Shown here: positions 10,460-22,600 of the stretch, piece by piece
Layout of the letters: every line of letters starts with the position of its first letter
Numbering within the stretch: the first letter of the stretch is position 1
Assembly (NCBI GenBank): GCA_035772735.1
Contig: JASDFA010000006.1
Location: forward strand, 26,825,501-26,889,500
From: Datura wrightii
Taxonomy: Eukaryota; Streptophyta; Magnoliopsida; Solanales; Solanaceae
Length of the DNA: 64,000 bases
Direction: 5' to 3'
The notes under the pieces: model-generated
Database searches by the model: none
Told to the model about the DNA's origin: nothing
The model's input: only the letters and a program-made list of their open reading frames with translations
Position numbers and translations under genes: made by a program

Positions 10460-13400
10460 TCAAGCATCATCAAGGTATACTTCCACTATTCCTTTCAATT
10501 CTTCCTCATCTCCCAGATATACTTTTATTCTTTTCCCATTTACTTTAAATCTTTTTCCCTCTCTATTCTCAAGTTCCACCGCCCATAAGTAAATACTTGC
10601 ACTACTTTGTAAGGTCCCATCCATCTAGATTTCAATTTCCTAGGGTGCAACCTAAGTCTTGAATTAAAAATTAGGACCAAATCACCTGGGTTGAATTCCC
10701 TTCTTGCAATTTTTTTGTCATGGTAGATCTTCATTCTCTCTTTTTAGATGGCTGCTCTCTCATAAGCCTTATGCCAGAACTCATCCAACTCATTAAGCTG
10801 GTTAAGTCTTAACTTGGCAGCTTCGTTCCAGTTCATGTTCAGCCTCTTCAAAGCCCATAATGCCCTATGCTCTAGTTCAACTGGTAAGTGGAATGCCTTG
10901 CCATAAACCAGCTAGTATGGAGATGAACCAATGGGAGTCTTATAAGCTATTCTATAAGCTCACAATGCGTCATCAAGCTTCCTTGACCAATCCGTCTGGG
11001 TAGTATTTACTGTCTTATCCAGGATGGTCTTGATTTTCCTGTTCGAAACTTCCACTTGTCCACTCGACTGAGAGTGGTAAGGTGTGGCCACCTTATGATT
11101 GACACCATATTTTACCAACAAGATTTTGAAGAGATGTTTGCAAAAGTGAGATCCACCATCACTGATAATAGCCCTGGGAGTGCCAAACCTAGCAAAGATA
11201 TGTTTCCTAAGGAATGCTGTCACGCTCCTACCTTCATTGTTTGGTAGGGCAATTGCCTCCACCCATTTGGAGACATAATCCACATCCACCAAGATATGCT
11301 TCATTCCATATGAGCTGATGAATGGTCCCATGAAGTCAATACCCCAAACATCAACTAACTCTACTTCCAAGATGGGTGTTAGTGGTAACTCATATCTACG
11401 AGTGATATTACCCTGCCTTTGATATTGATCACATGACTTGGAGAAATCATACGCATCTTGATGATTAGAGGGCTAGAAGTATCCACATTGTAGAATTTTA
11501 TGTGTCGTTCTAACACCACTGTGATGACCTCCGACTGGCGATGAGTGACATGTCTCCAAAATGCTCATCATGTCTACTTCAGGGAAACACCTTCTAATGA
11601 TACCATTTGCACAAATGTGGAATAAATATGGCTCATCCCAGTAATATCTATGGGCATCAAATAAGAACTTCTTTTTCTGCTTAGGAGTTAGGTCTTCTAG
11701 TATCACATCATTAACCAAGTAATTTGCAAAGTCGGAAAACCACGGAATCAAATCCTACAATGCAGCTAGTACCTGTTCGTTTGGGAAGGCATCATTGATA
11801 TCAACTTCCATCCTCCCCTTTGCTTCAGAATCAAGGTTGGATAGATGATATGCCACTTAATTTTATGTTCCCTTTCGGTCTTTCACCTCAAATTCAAATT
11901 CTTGGAGCAAGAGAACCCACCGAATTAATCTGGGCTTGGCATCCTTCTTGGAAATCAGAGATCTTAACGCAGCATGGTTTGTATGAATAATCACCCTGGT
12001 TCCAAGAAAATATGCTCGAAATTTTTCAAATGCAAAGACCACTGCCAGTAGTTCCTGTTCTGTGACTGTATAATTCTTCTGGGTTGTGTTGAGTGTTCTT
12101 CTTTCATAATAGATTGGATGAAACATCTTCGCTTTCATTTTTCCTAATACAGCATCAAGAGTGACACCGTTGGCGTCACACATCACCTCAAAGGGAAGAG
12201 ACCAATCTGGAGCTATGATGATAGGAGTAGTAGTGAGCTTTCCTTTCAGGCATTCAAAGGCCTTCAGACATACCTCATCGAACAAAAATTTTACCTCTTT
12301 CTCCAGTAACTTGCACAATGGTTGTGAAATTTTTTGAAAAGTCCTTGATAAAGCGCCTGTAGAATCCTGCATGCCCTAGAAATCTTCTAACTCCTATTAT
12401 GAAAATCGGAGGTGGCAATCCTGCTATAACCTTGATCTTTTCCTTTCCACCTCGATCCCCTTTCTTGAGATTTTGTGTCCCAACACTATCCCCTTTTTAA
12501 CCATAAAATGACATTTTTCCCAGTTTAGGATCAAATTTGTTTCTTCATATCTTTTCAGTACTCTGCCCAGATGATTAAGGCATGATTCAAATGAATCGCC
12601 TACAACAGAAAAATCATCCATAAATACTTCAATTGTGTCCTCCACTAAGTATGAGAAGATGGAAATCATACAACGCTGGAAAGTGGCTGGTGCATTACAT
12701 AATCCAAATGGCATTCTTCTTAAAGCAATGGTCCCATATGGATAGGTGAAAGTTGTCTTCTCCTGATCTTCTAGCACGATAGTGATCTAATTATACCCTG
12801 AATATCCATCAAGAAAACAGTACCATCCTCTTCCTGCGAGTCTATCCAGCATCTGATCCAAAAATGGCATCGAAAAATGGTCCTTTTGGGTACAGCGGTT
12901 GAGTTTCCTATAATCCATGCATACACGTCATCCTGTGACTAGTCGTGTCAATATCAGCTCATTCTCACCACTGTATTCCTCCCTTCTTTGGCATGCACTG
13001 GACAGGACTTACCCACTGACTTTCTGCTATAGGATATATTACCCCAGCATCCAACAACTTGATAATTTCCTTTTTGACAACTTCTCGCATTGGAGGGTTC
13101 AGGCGGCGCTAATGCTTTATACTTAGCTTACAATCTGGTTCAAGATGGATCTTATGGGTGCATATGTCTAGTGGGATTCCAATAATGTCAGCTATGGTCT
13201 AGCCAATTACCTTTTTGTACCTTTTCAAAATGCTCACCAAGGCTTCCACCTGCTCATCTAATAGGTTCGCTGCAATGATGACCGGCAAAATGTTGTCCTC
13301 CCCAAGAAATGCATACTTGAGATGAGGGGGTAATGCTTTTAGTTCAAGGATTGGTGGTACCTCCACAGATGGTTTGGCTGGCGGTGTTGAACAGTTTTTT

Positions 13401-13480
13401 AAGTCTAGGTCTAACTTCTTTAGGCTGAAGTTATGTATCCCTATCCCATTTAAGGCATTAATCGTATTTGTTATTTCGGG
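10460..13480 (-). pseudogene. Athila-like pol: RT, RNase H, integrase (element B)
   Basis: Frame-broken pol read on the minus strand. Around 13400-13250 is the protease-RT linker (LELKALPPHLKYAFLG). RT follows, with FMDD at 12624-12613 as the catalytic YxDD equivalent and MPFGLCNAPATFQR upstream. RNase H is at about 12260-11863 ([18 protein letters not shown]). The integrase zinc-binding part is at 11751-11473. The catalytic core at 11370-10960 keeps D, D and E ([22 protein letters not shown]) with 35 residues between the last two. The C-terminal part ends DDA-stop at 10460-10462. Stops and frameshifts between the pieces, notably in the RT core (13130-12780), make it non-functional. gag is missing upstream: only 230 bp separate the start of the match from the 5' LTR. 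Confidence 0.88.
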
Positions 13481-13711
13481 TTTCCATCATCTTCATAATT
13501 CGTTATCATGGCTGCCAATGTATCATCAATCACAATTTCTCCCACAGGTTTTGGCATCTTGCTAGGTCCATTAGGATGTTTGATTGAAAGCTCATTCTTT
13601 TGACGTAACCTGAGAGTCACTAAAGAAAAACAAAGACAAATCGTAAAAAGTGACATAACCACAACCAAGTCAATTACAAGCTAATATCCTAGTTTCAGCC
13701 ATACCACTTTT
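13481..13711 (-). other. Shortened 5' internal region and decayed primer site of element B
   Basis: Where gag and protease should be there are only 230 bp. Beside the 5' LTR the minus strand reads AAAG then TGGTATGGCTGAAAC, which has drifted from the TGGCGCCGTTG primer site kept beside the LTR of element A. A 65-codon frame here ends in an acidic stretch and may be a scrap of the gag-protease linker. Confidence 0.45.
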
Positions 13712-15269
13712 TGATAATGCTCAAACCACATCTCTTACTAAAGTGAGAATCGGACGTTGCCAATAAAGAACCCAACTAGAGGTTGGGGTCGAACCCACAA
13801 GGAATAGGGAGACTGGATTATAGCTGGTAATTGAACTTGTAAGGTAGTTACTTCAAAATAGGGTGATTCTAAATAAAATCAATAATAAAAGAAAATATCA
13901 AAATTCTGATGTTAAGTCAATATCAAAGGATAACTAGGGTTTATGTTCCCCATGGGCTCATAACTTCTTTGGGTACACACTCGTTATTATCACCAATACT
14001 TACTTATCGAACTAATAACTTAGATTCATTCAAATAACCGACCAGTCCCTATTGAATGAGTATACTCAATAACTCGACCAAGTCTCATGAGCGGTTTAAA
14101 ACTATCCGTTATCACTAAATTCCTGATTTAACTATCCTGCGACCAAAGCTCAAGTTAAAACAATAAATATCAAAACCAAGGCTCCGTTGTAATTCTCTTT
14201 TCCTAATCTCTACCACTTCAACCAAAGCAGTAAAGAATTTGGGCAAGTCCTAACGTTGTGCACCATTAAGAAACATTTAAGCATGAAGAGAATACAATAT
14301 AAGTATTTGTATTGGTTTTAAGATCACTTTGTGCAACCCTAGCTAGTTAATCCACCATGGTTCCCACAACCCTAGCTATGGAGGTTTTAGCCTCTCATAG
14401 TTGTAAACTTGTGAATTTAAATTCATGATTAAAGACATCAAACAATACTTACAAGTATGGATGAGAAAAATATTTCCTTTGATTACTCCACAAAATATTG
14501 AAAAAAAAGTAGTAAGAACAAGAAGAATTCAAGAATAGGTTGATCACAAGTTAAGACCAACTCAATCCTCTCTTTCTCAAGGTTTCTACTCTCTAAAACT
14601 ATCAAAATTGACGTCCTCTATAAAAATAAAACCTAAAATATATTTATACAGACACAAGAATCCTTTTCCTAAGACAACAGGGTGAATTTCCATATATGTC
14701 GCCGCTAGTGCCATGACTCGACCTACAATCCGTAGCTTCCTCTCATACAATCTCAGCTGGCTAAATTCTGGCTAAGTGTTGGATCTGGGTACGACTCATA
14801 CAATCAACTCACGACTCGTACTGAGATCCCGTACTTTGAATCAGAGATTTTGAAGTTTTTCTGAAGTTCATCATGACTAGAATGGTATGACTCGTACCTT
14901 TGTCTCATGGGTCGTACTTACTTCTCGTAGCAGGAGTCAGACTCAGATCCAATTCTTCTGGATTTCACCACGACTTCCTCATCACGACTAGTACAAGCCT
15001 GATACTAATCATACTGGGATTCGTGGGTCACATCTGCTCAACCTTAAGTTTCAGCAACTTCTTACAGCCATCATTACGACTCATATGTCCTTCCTATGAT
15101 CTATAAGGTGGTCAACACTTTTTTAAGCTATCTTTTGCAATCTTCAGTTCCAACAGTTTTTTACCCTGTAACAAACGAAAAAGTACCTCATATCCATATA
15201 AATAGACCTAATTCCATGCTATTTTCTTAGTTTTGAGTGTCGAATGTGCTGTAAACCCACAGCACATCA
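13712..15269 (-). repeat. 5' LTR of element B
   Basis: Starts TGATAATGCTC and ends GCACATCA. Partner of 4566-6125. The palindrome cluster is at 14700-15095, with an intact ACGACTCGT at 14811-14819. Differences from the partner are mostly transitions, many at CpG sites. Confidence 0.9.
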
Positions 15270-15274
15270 GTTGT

Positions 15275-15465
15275 TCTTTCAATTTTTTCCCATACTTTGC
15301 CTTCTGCTCCATTGTGGCCAAATGATTGGCATAGAACTCCCAGACCATCTCGACACTGTACTTCTCCGAAGTTCTAGCCATCCATTTAAATTTGTAGAAT
15401 CTAAAAATTCACTTCATTTCCTCAACCTCATTCAAAGAACTGGTGAGGATCCACAGTTCTTCCTG
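15275..15465 (-). pseudogene. Athila-like ORF3, middle piece (element A), between elements B and T1
   Basis: The minus strand encodes WMARTSEKYSVEMVWEFYAN and then KYGKKLKEQ, matching the 'LVREFYATYAV' block of the ORF3 copy in element C (about 48780). This is the start of the conserved putative plant transposon protein domain. A stop lies just upstream (EMK-stop). The piece is only ~190 bp because T1 entered on its right and B on its left. Confidence 0.78.
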
Positions 15466-17407
15466 TATACTATCACACCCCGAATCTACACCCTGGACGT
15501 AACACGATACTTAAAGCCACTAGTGACCCCAAGTTAACCCTTGGTCTATCATTCACTAGCATTCTAAGTAAACATGCACAGCGGAACTTTGAAATATTAT
15601 CATAAAACATTTATGAAAGACAAGTCTGAAAACATAAAGTTCAAAACATTTGAATAGTACTGATAAATCTGAAAGAAAATCATGTATGTCTGAAAGCCAT
15701 CTTACTGAGGAGTTGCGACAAGCCCCCAGCTAACTCTAAGTCTAAAAGAAACTAATAAATGACTAAGAGAAAGAAATAATGCCCTCGAATAATGAGGACT
15801 CACATTTCACTACTGAAGTGGAGAATCTGAACTACGGCGGCTAGCAGTGTTGAATCTTAGAACGTGCAGTTGTATCATGAAATGATACAGCATAAAAGTA
15901 TACATCAGTACTTTGAATGTACTGCATATATGAGAGGAATATACTGATAGATGTAGGTGACTGAACTGGAAAGACATGCAATGACCAACTAATTATCTAA
16001 ACTGAAATAATCTAATGTAACTGAGATGATCAAAATAACCCTATCTGGTGGTCAAAGACATGCCCTAAATATGAAAGTTCTGAGTCCGACATACTGTACT
16101 AAACTGAGTTAAACTGACAGGTCTGAAACTGAACTGAGATTCTTATTCTGAAACTAGACTGGACTGACTTGTCGGAGAGTCTGTAACTAACATATGACCA
16201 CGTGAGCTAAATGTGGAGTTCGATGTATACATCCCACCGGTAGGACCCAATATACCTTTCCTGGGTATAAAGGCATGACTGGGTGATCACAAAAGTCTAG
16301 GGCCAATTAGTCCAATAATCTATAATTGTAACCTATGCTAGCAATGTAGTTCTGGGAACCTGGGTGCGATGGAACCCCCGTTCGCCTCGGTGCTAAGTCC
16401 TACTCCCACTGGAAACCTATATTGAACTACTAGGCTGATAGCTCGAAACTGGGGTCCAAGACTAGTCATAGACATATAAGTGAGAGTACCCTGAGAGTCT
16501 TATCGTACCAGATTTTGAAACTGGGTTCTAGACTGGTAAGAGCTGCTTATCTAGAAACATCGTAACCATCTAAGAACAAACTGAAATCTGAACTGGGGTC
16601 CTGGGGCTGGTCAGAGCTATATAACTGAAATGTCATGACCACCTAATGGACCAAATAATTGTAATCTGAGTCTAAGTCTGATAACTGAGAGTCACCACTG
16701 ACACCTCGGGAAAAGACTAGTCAAACTGATCAGCTGACATTATTCTGGTCAACGCGGAGGTTGCTAAAAATCTAACTGAGGCTAGACTGACATTCCTGAG
16801 CGATATTGAGCAAATAAATTCTTTGAATAAGGGGATAATTAAACCTTCAACTGAGTTTTTGATACATACAAATACTATAGTAATTTCCTAACTTTGAAGG
16901 ATTAAAGTACAATTCAATAATTTAGTAAATATACAGGATTCTAGTTTCTACTCCAAAGTTAGGCTAAAATTCTACTTCACTGGGATAGGCATCATTTTAG
17001 TCAAAAACTAGTGGAAATTATATACAATAAACATAAATTAGGATTTCCACATGAATTATTCAAGTATGAAAACAATATCTTCACTTTCGAAGAACTCAGG
17101 GCTAGAACTGATAGAGAATAGGGAAAGAGTTTTAGGGGACACAAGGGGAGAAAATTATCCTTGTTGAACTCCCACATACTTGTAGAAGAAACTTTAGTGA
17201 AAATCTCAAAGAAAAACTAAGAGGATTGTCGTTTGCCCTAGCTTCTGTTCTGTTCTTCCAGAGGAATTCTACTCTCTGTTCTTCAGAATAAGAGAAGGAA
17301 TATGGGGAGAAACCGTTGGTTACCCCTTCTAAAACCCCTGAATAAACCCCAAACAATGTAGTTTAGGGACTAGGTAGGTGGAATTTTACAAAAATAACCT
17401 TGGGATT

Positions 17408-18753
17408 TGTTGCGCTCCAACGCACACGCAAGCGTACACAGTCGTACAAGTAATACAGTGGCCCTTTTTAAGAGCTGGATGTCCAACCCACAGGGACTGG
17501 ACCAATTCAGCAAATTATGAAGTTCAAGTGTAAGATAACCTTCACAAGTGTTGATTAGAGAAGTTTTTGGTAAATTAGAATTAAGTTTTGTGGTGGTCAC
17601 AAAATAATCTGGAAATGATATAAGAAGAAACTAGAGCTAAGGCTGTATAATCATGCAATGCTACACTTTGTAATGGTTCACATATGAAATTATCAATTGT
17701 TGTCTCACTTAGTTGGAAAACGTGATGTTCATGGTCTCTCGAGCCTCTAAACACGACAAACTAGCTTCACAACTACATCGTTGAGCGGGGATGTGATATC
17801 CTAGTTCGTGGGCAATTCAACTATATAGATGTGGTTTACGGGGTTTGTGCTCTTGATTAGGGAATTTCGTACCTCTAATCATTTAACCGAACTTAGCTTC
17901 ACAACTACTTCTACGAGTGGTAGAGTGACAATTCTAAGCCGGTGTCTTGCTATCATCCCGTTTTATCAACCAAGCAAGGCAAATTAGGTATAATTTCTAT
18001 CCTAAACGTGAATCATGTCGTAAGATAAGAACTTGCTCCCTACAATTAAGAACTCAAACCAAAACAAATTCATGCAATACAATCATATCACGTGGCCTCA
18101 ACCCTAGAGGAAGGGTTTTAGCCACTCATGTTCATACAATAACTCAAAAACATCGTTAAAGTAGTGTACTTACAAGAATAGGTAAAAGAGAATGTAAAAT
18201 TAGTGAACCCTAGGTGAGTTCTTCACTTCTCCCTTCGCTCCTCTACGGTTTCCAGAAAATATTTCGTGACAAATGATTTTAGAAGCTAAGGGTTCAATTT
18301 ATACTAAGTTAAAAAAATGCAAAATTTGGCCTGTGGTGGAATAGCTCCATGGCACGGAGGCTATCACGGAGATTTTCCTCCGTGCCACGGAGCAAATGCG
18401 GAGGTTCACTGTTTGATAGCCCCTACTTATATAAATTAATTCTTTGCTCCATGGCACGTTGTTGAACGCACCAATGTTTCTCCGTGGCACGGAGTTGACT
18501 CCAAATGTCCTTTTTAGCTTGTCTCATCATCCATAATCCATCCCTTAACATTTATCTTCAATATTAGGACCATTATATTCACATTGAGCTCCATACATTG
18601 GCAATTTCAACCTACAAATAGAGCTAATCATATTTGTTAGTCCATGGCCACAAATTACACAAAATACATCAGATTATTCTTAAATTAAGGTACAACATGG
18701 GTAAAACATGGGTATAGAAATAGTATTTGGGCATGTAAATATTCCCAAGATCA
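17408..18753 (-). mobile_element. Solo LTR of a distinct Athila-like family inside the T1 LTR
   Basis: TGTTGCGCTCC...CAAGATCA, 1346 bp, flanked by GGATT at 17403-17407 and 18754-18758. The uninterrupted T1 LTR (about 26320) shows a single copy of the site. Layout matches the other Athila-like LTRs: a 'cacagggac' block near the left end (17490), a 'ccctagaggaagggttttagcc' type block near 18100, and a palindrome cluster near the right end (18345-18500), so I read it in the minus orientation. No internal region is present. Confidence 0.9.
18345..18500. repeat. Palindrome cluster CTCCGTG-N-CACGGAG in the solo LTR
   Basis: Four to five copies of a palindromic word. The best, CTCCGTGCCACGGAG at 18378-18392, is a perfect palindrome around one central base. 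Others read CCATGGCACGGAGG (about 18348) and CCGTGGCACGGAG (about 18482). It takes the place where other Athila-like LTRs carry ACG-N3-CGT words. Confidence 0.8.
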
Positions 18754-18761
18754 GGATTTAA

Positions 18762-19290
18762 ATCTGAAATCTAGTCGACAGGAACCAACGGGTCGTTAGT
18801 AGACACGACGGCCCATTGAATCTGGTCATGGTTTCTGGGTTCAGAAACTAGGTTCACAAGGGTGACCCACGGTTATGTACAATGGTCTGTTGAAAGTTAC
18901 AACAGGTCGTTGATACCTCCAGTTGGAACTGGTAAGAAAACAAGGCATGGGGGCAACGGGTGATAACAACGACTCGTTGGTAGAACCAATGGGCCTTTGT
19001 ACCCCCTCGTGGTTCACACTACTGGGTCCTAGAAGCAGATGATGGGTGGTCACAATGGCTCGTTAGAGGCTACCACGGGCCGTTGTTCCCTCCCGTTGTC
19101 TTAGGGAAGGGTCCGGTAGATTTTAGAATTTGGAATTCAACGGACCATAGGACGGCCCGTTGTTAGGATCAATGGGTCATCCTATGACTCGTTTTCCCTG
19201 GAAAAATTCTGCTGCAATCCCACAACCCGTTGCGATTGTCTGTTAGTTCCACCAATGGTCCTTTGGGGGGGTCGTCCTAGACAGAAAAAT
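18762..19290. repeat. Palindrome cluster AACGGGCCGTTG / AACGACTCGTTG in the T1 3' LTR
   Basis: A dozen or more words on the ACG-N3-CGT core. Intact cores: ACGACTCGT at 18969-18977 and ACGGGCCGT at 19075-19083. The outer pair is mostly A/T (AAC..GTT). Several copies have lost one CpG. Confidence 0.85.
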
Positions 19291-19354
19291 TTCTAGTTTC
19301 CTGTGGTTTTTCAGGAAAAGTCTGAATTTGTTCTAAAACTTTTGGGGTGTTACA

Positions 19355-19372
19355 ATATCTCCCCTTGGGATT
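19355..19372 (-). promoter_or_regulatory. Polypurine tract of T1
   Basis: The minus strand reads CCCAAGGGGAGATAT directly before TGTAACACCCC, the start of the 3' LTR. Just upstream is 'atccgaggac', the usual 3' leader text of Tekay/Del elements. Confidence 0.7.
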
Positions 19373-19614
19373 ATTTGTCCTCGGATGAATATCAAAACTA
19401 GGAAAAGAGTTAAGATTTCTAAAATTGAGGTTATGAATGATTTCTGAAGGATTAACTGACTCCGAATTGACTTAATCGTACCATCTGAGCTTATGCAACT
19501 AGAATGCACACAGAAAATCTAAATAAGGTTGATGAGTACGGAACTGATTAGAGTATTGAGAAGGGATTTAGTACCTGATTCTGGAACTGAACTGGAAGAG
19601 AACAAGTGAGGGTA

Positions 19615-22600
19615 TCAGGCCATCATGTCTGCTGCTGCTTCCCATGTGACTCCCTCAACTTGTTGGTTTCTCCATAGGACCTTGACTGAAGCTATCTCCT
19701 TATTCCTCAGCTTACGAACCTGACGGTGAAGGATCTGGAATGGTACCTCCTCATATGTGAGACTATCCTTTATCTCCATACTGTCCAATGGCACTACTGA
19801 AGTTGGATCACCAATGCACTTCTTTAGAAGTGACACTTGGAAAACTAGGTGCACAGCTGCTAACTCTGAAGGTAACTCTAACTCGTAAGCTTCCTTACCA
19901 ATCCGCCTTAGAATCCTATAGGGTCCTACATATCTTGGAATGAGCTTTCCCTTCTTTCCAAACCTCATCACCCCTTTCATGGGTGAAATTTTCAAGTATA
20001 CCCAGCCATCAACTTCAAACTCCAATTCTCTTCTCCGCACATTGATGTGACATTTCTAACGGCTCTGAGCTGTTTTCAACCTCTCTCGGATGAGCTGAAC
20101 TTTATTCATTGCCTCATGTACTGAGTCTGTCCCTATCAGGGTAGCTTAACCAACTTCAAACCACCTTATAGGAGATCTACACCTTCTACCACACAATGCT
20201 TCAAATGGGGTCATCTGGATGCTGGAATGGTAGTTGTTGTTGTACTCAAACTCGATAAGAGGCAAATGGTCATCCCAATTACCCTTAAAATCAATCACGC
20301 GCGCTCTTAGCATATCTTATAGGGTTTGGATGGTCCGCTCAGTTTGCCTATCGGTCTGCGGATGAAAAGCAGTACTGAGTTTGACCTGAGTTCCTAGTCC
20401 CTTATGAAAGAACTTCCAAAAGTGTGAGGTGAATTGGGTACCTCTATCTGAGATAATGGATAAGGGAACCCCATGAAGTCTGACTAGCTCTCGGATGTAA
20501 AGTCTAGCATATTCCTCAGTTGAGTCTGTGGTTTTGACTAGGAGGAAGTGAGCTAACTTAGTCATACGATCTACTATCACCCAGATTGAGTCATACTGTC
20601 GCCGAGTCCGAGGCAGACCTGTAATGAAGTCCATATTTACTTCTTCCCACTTCTATGTGGGTATACTGATATCTTGAGTCATGCCTCTGGGTCTCTAGTG
20701 TTCTACCTTGACTTGCTGGTAATTCGGGAACTGTGCTACAAATTCAGGGATATCCCTTTTCATGTCGTTCCATCAGGAAATATCCCGCAAGTCGCGGCAT
20801 ATTTTGGTAGCACAAGGGTGAATAAAGTATCTCGAGTTGTGTGCCTCATCCAGTATCTGTTGTCTCAACTTACCAACATCCGACACACACAACCTGCCCT
20901 GGTAACGGAGTACCCCATCTCCCCCTTGGGAGAAAGCTTCTATCTCTTTTCTAAGGACTACTTCCTTAAGCTTAAGTAAAATGGGATCCTTATCCTGTCT
21001 GGATTTGACTTCAACTACCAAGGATGAATCTGACCCGCTTTTCATTACCACGCCACCTTTAGTTGAATCCACCATCTGCATCCTTAACTGGGCTAGCCTG
21101 TGAACTTCTTTCTCTAGCTCTCTCTTGTCTTCCTCCGTGTGAGCCACACTTCCCATAGACCGTCTGCTTAGGGCATCAGCCACCACATTAGCCTTACCCG
21201 GGTGATACAGCACACTCATGTCATAATCCTTTAGCAGGTCCAACCACCATCTCTGACGCAAGTTTAGGTCCTTCTGACTGAACACATACTGAAGGCTCTT
21301 GTGATCTGTGAACACATCCACGTGAGCCCCATACAAGTAATGCCTCCATATTTTTAACGGGAATACCGCTGCTACCAACTCCAAATCATGAGTTGGATAA
21401 TTCTTTTCATGAACTTTGAGCTATCTGGAGGCATATGCTATCACTTTGCCCTGCTGCATCAGAATGCAACCGAGTCTGACTCTAGAGGCGTCATAATAAA
21501 CAACCAACCCATCTGATCCTTCTCGTAAGGTTAACACTGGAGCGGTAGTGAGTCGACTCTTTAACTCCTAGAAACTTTTCTCACACTCATTCGACCACTG
21601 AAATTTCACCTTTTTCTGGGTTAACTTGGTCAGAGGAGATTCTATGGAAGAGAAACCTTCCACAAACTGTTGGTAATTACCTGGTAAGCCCAGGAAACTC
21701 CTGATTTCAATAGGAGAGGTAGGTCTGGGTCAATCCTTCACAGCTGCTATCTTATGAAGATGTACCTGTATCCCCTCACCTGAGACCACATGACCCAAGA
21801 AATTCACAGACTTCAACCAGAATTAACACTTGCTGAACTTGGTGAATAACTGGCGATCTCTGAGAGTCTGTAATGCTAACCTTAAGTGATTGGCATGCTA
21901 TTCCTCATTTCTGGAGTACACTAGAATGTCGTCGATAAATACAATGATGAACATATCCAGGTACTGCTTGAAGACCATATTCATCAAGTCCATGAAGGTT
22001 GCTGGGCATTTTGTTAACCCAAAGGACATCACCATAAACTCGTAGTGACCATACTGAGTTCTGAATGTCATTTTCGATATGTCACACTCCCTAACCCTTA
22101 GTTGATGGTACCCTGACCTAAGATCGATCTTGGAGAAACAGCTGGCTCCCTGAAGTTGGTCAAATAGATCGTCAATTCTAGGTAGAGGGTACTTGTTCTT
22201 AAATGTGACCTTGTTCAATTGACGGTAATCCATGCACATTCTGAGGGTACCATCTTTATTACGCACGAATAGCACTGGAGCACCCCAGGGAGAGATGATG
22301 GGTCTGATAAAACCCTTATCAAGAAGATCCTTTAACTGCTCCTTAAGATCAGTTGGAGCCATTCTGTAAGGAGGGATGGAGATGGGTTAAGTGTTTGGGA
22401 GGAAATCTATTCCAAAGTCTATTTCCTGTTCAGGGGGAACTCCGGGAAGATCTTCAAGAAATACACATGGGAACTTGCTGACAACTGGAACTGACTGAAT
22501 GGTTGGGGTCTCAGATTTGGTATCTTGACCCGAACCAGATGATATAGACATCCTTTGGAAATGAGTTTTTGGGCCTTAAGGTAGGAAATAAACCTACCCT

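Larger units (their letters stand above)
4566..15269 (-). mobile_element. Element B: Athila-like retrotransposon with both LTRs, pol only
   Basis: Two matching LTRs (4566-6125 and 13712-15269, 1560 and 1558 bp), both starting TGATAA and ending CACATCA on the plus strand. The flanks are ACTGT (4561-4565) and GTTGT (15270-15274), which agree at three of five bases, so the target site duplication has decayed. Inside on the minus strand lie RT, RNase H and integrase (13480 to 10460) and a 3' noncoding region broken by a solo LTR. There is no gag and no ORF3. Reading over the element joins ORF3 of element A (...KKLKEQ before, STFESV after), which confirms the insertion site. Confidence 0.85.
15471..19354 (-). 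repeat. 3' LTR of T1, split by a solo LTR
   Basis: Starts TATCACACCCCG (from TGTCAC) and ends GGGGTGTTACA. Matches 24389-26933 on both sides of the insert at 17408-18753. The palindrome cluster is at 18762-19290. Confidence 0.9.
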
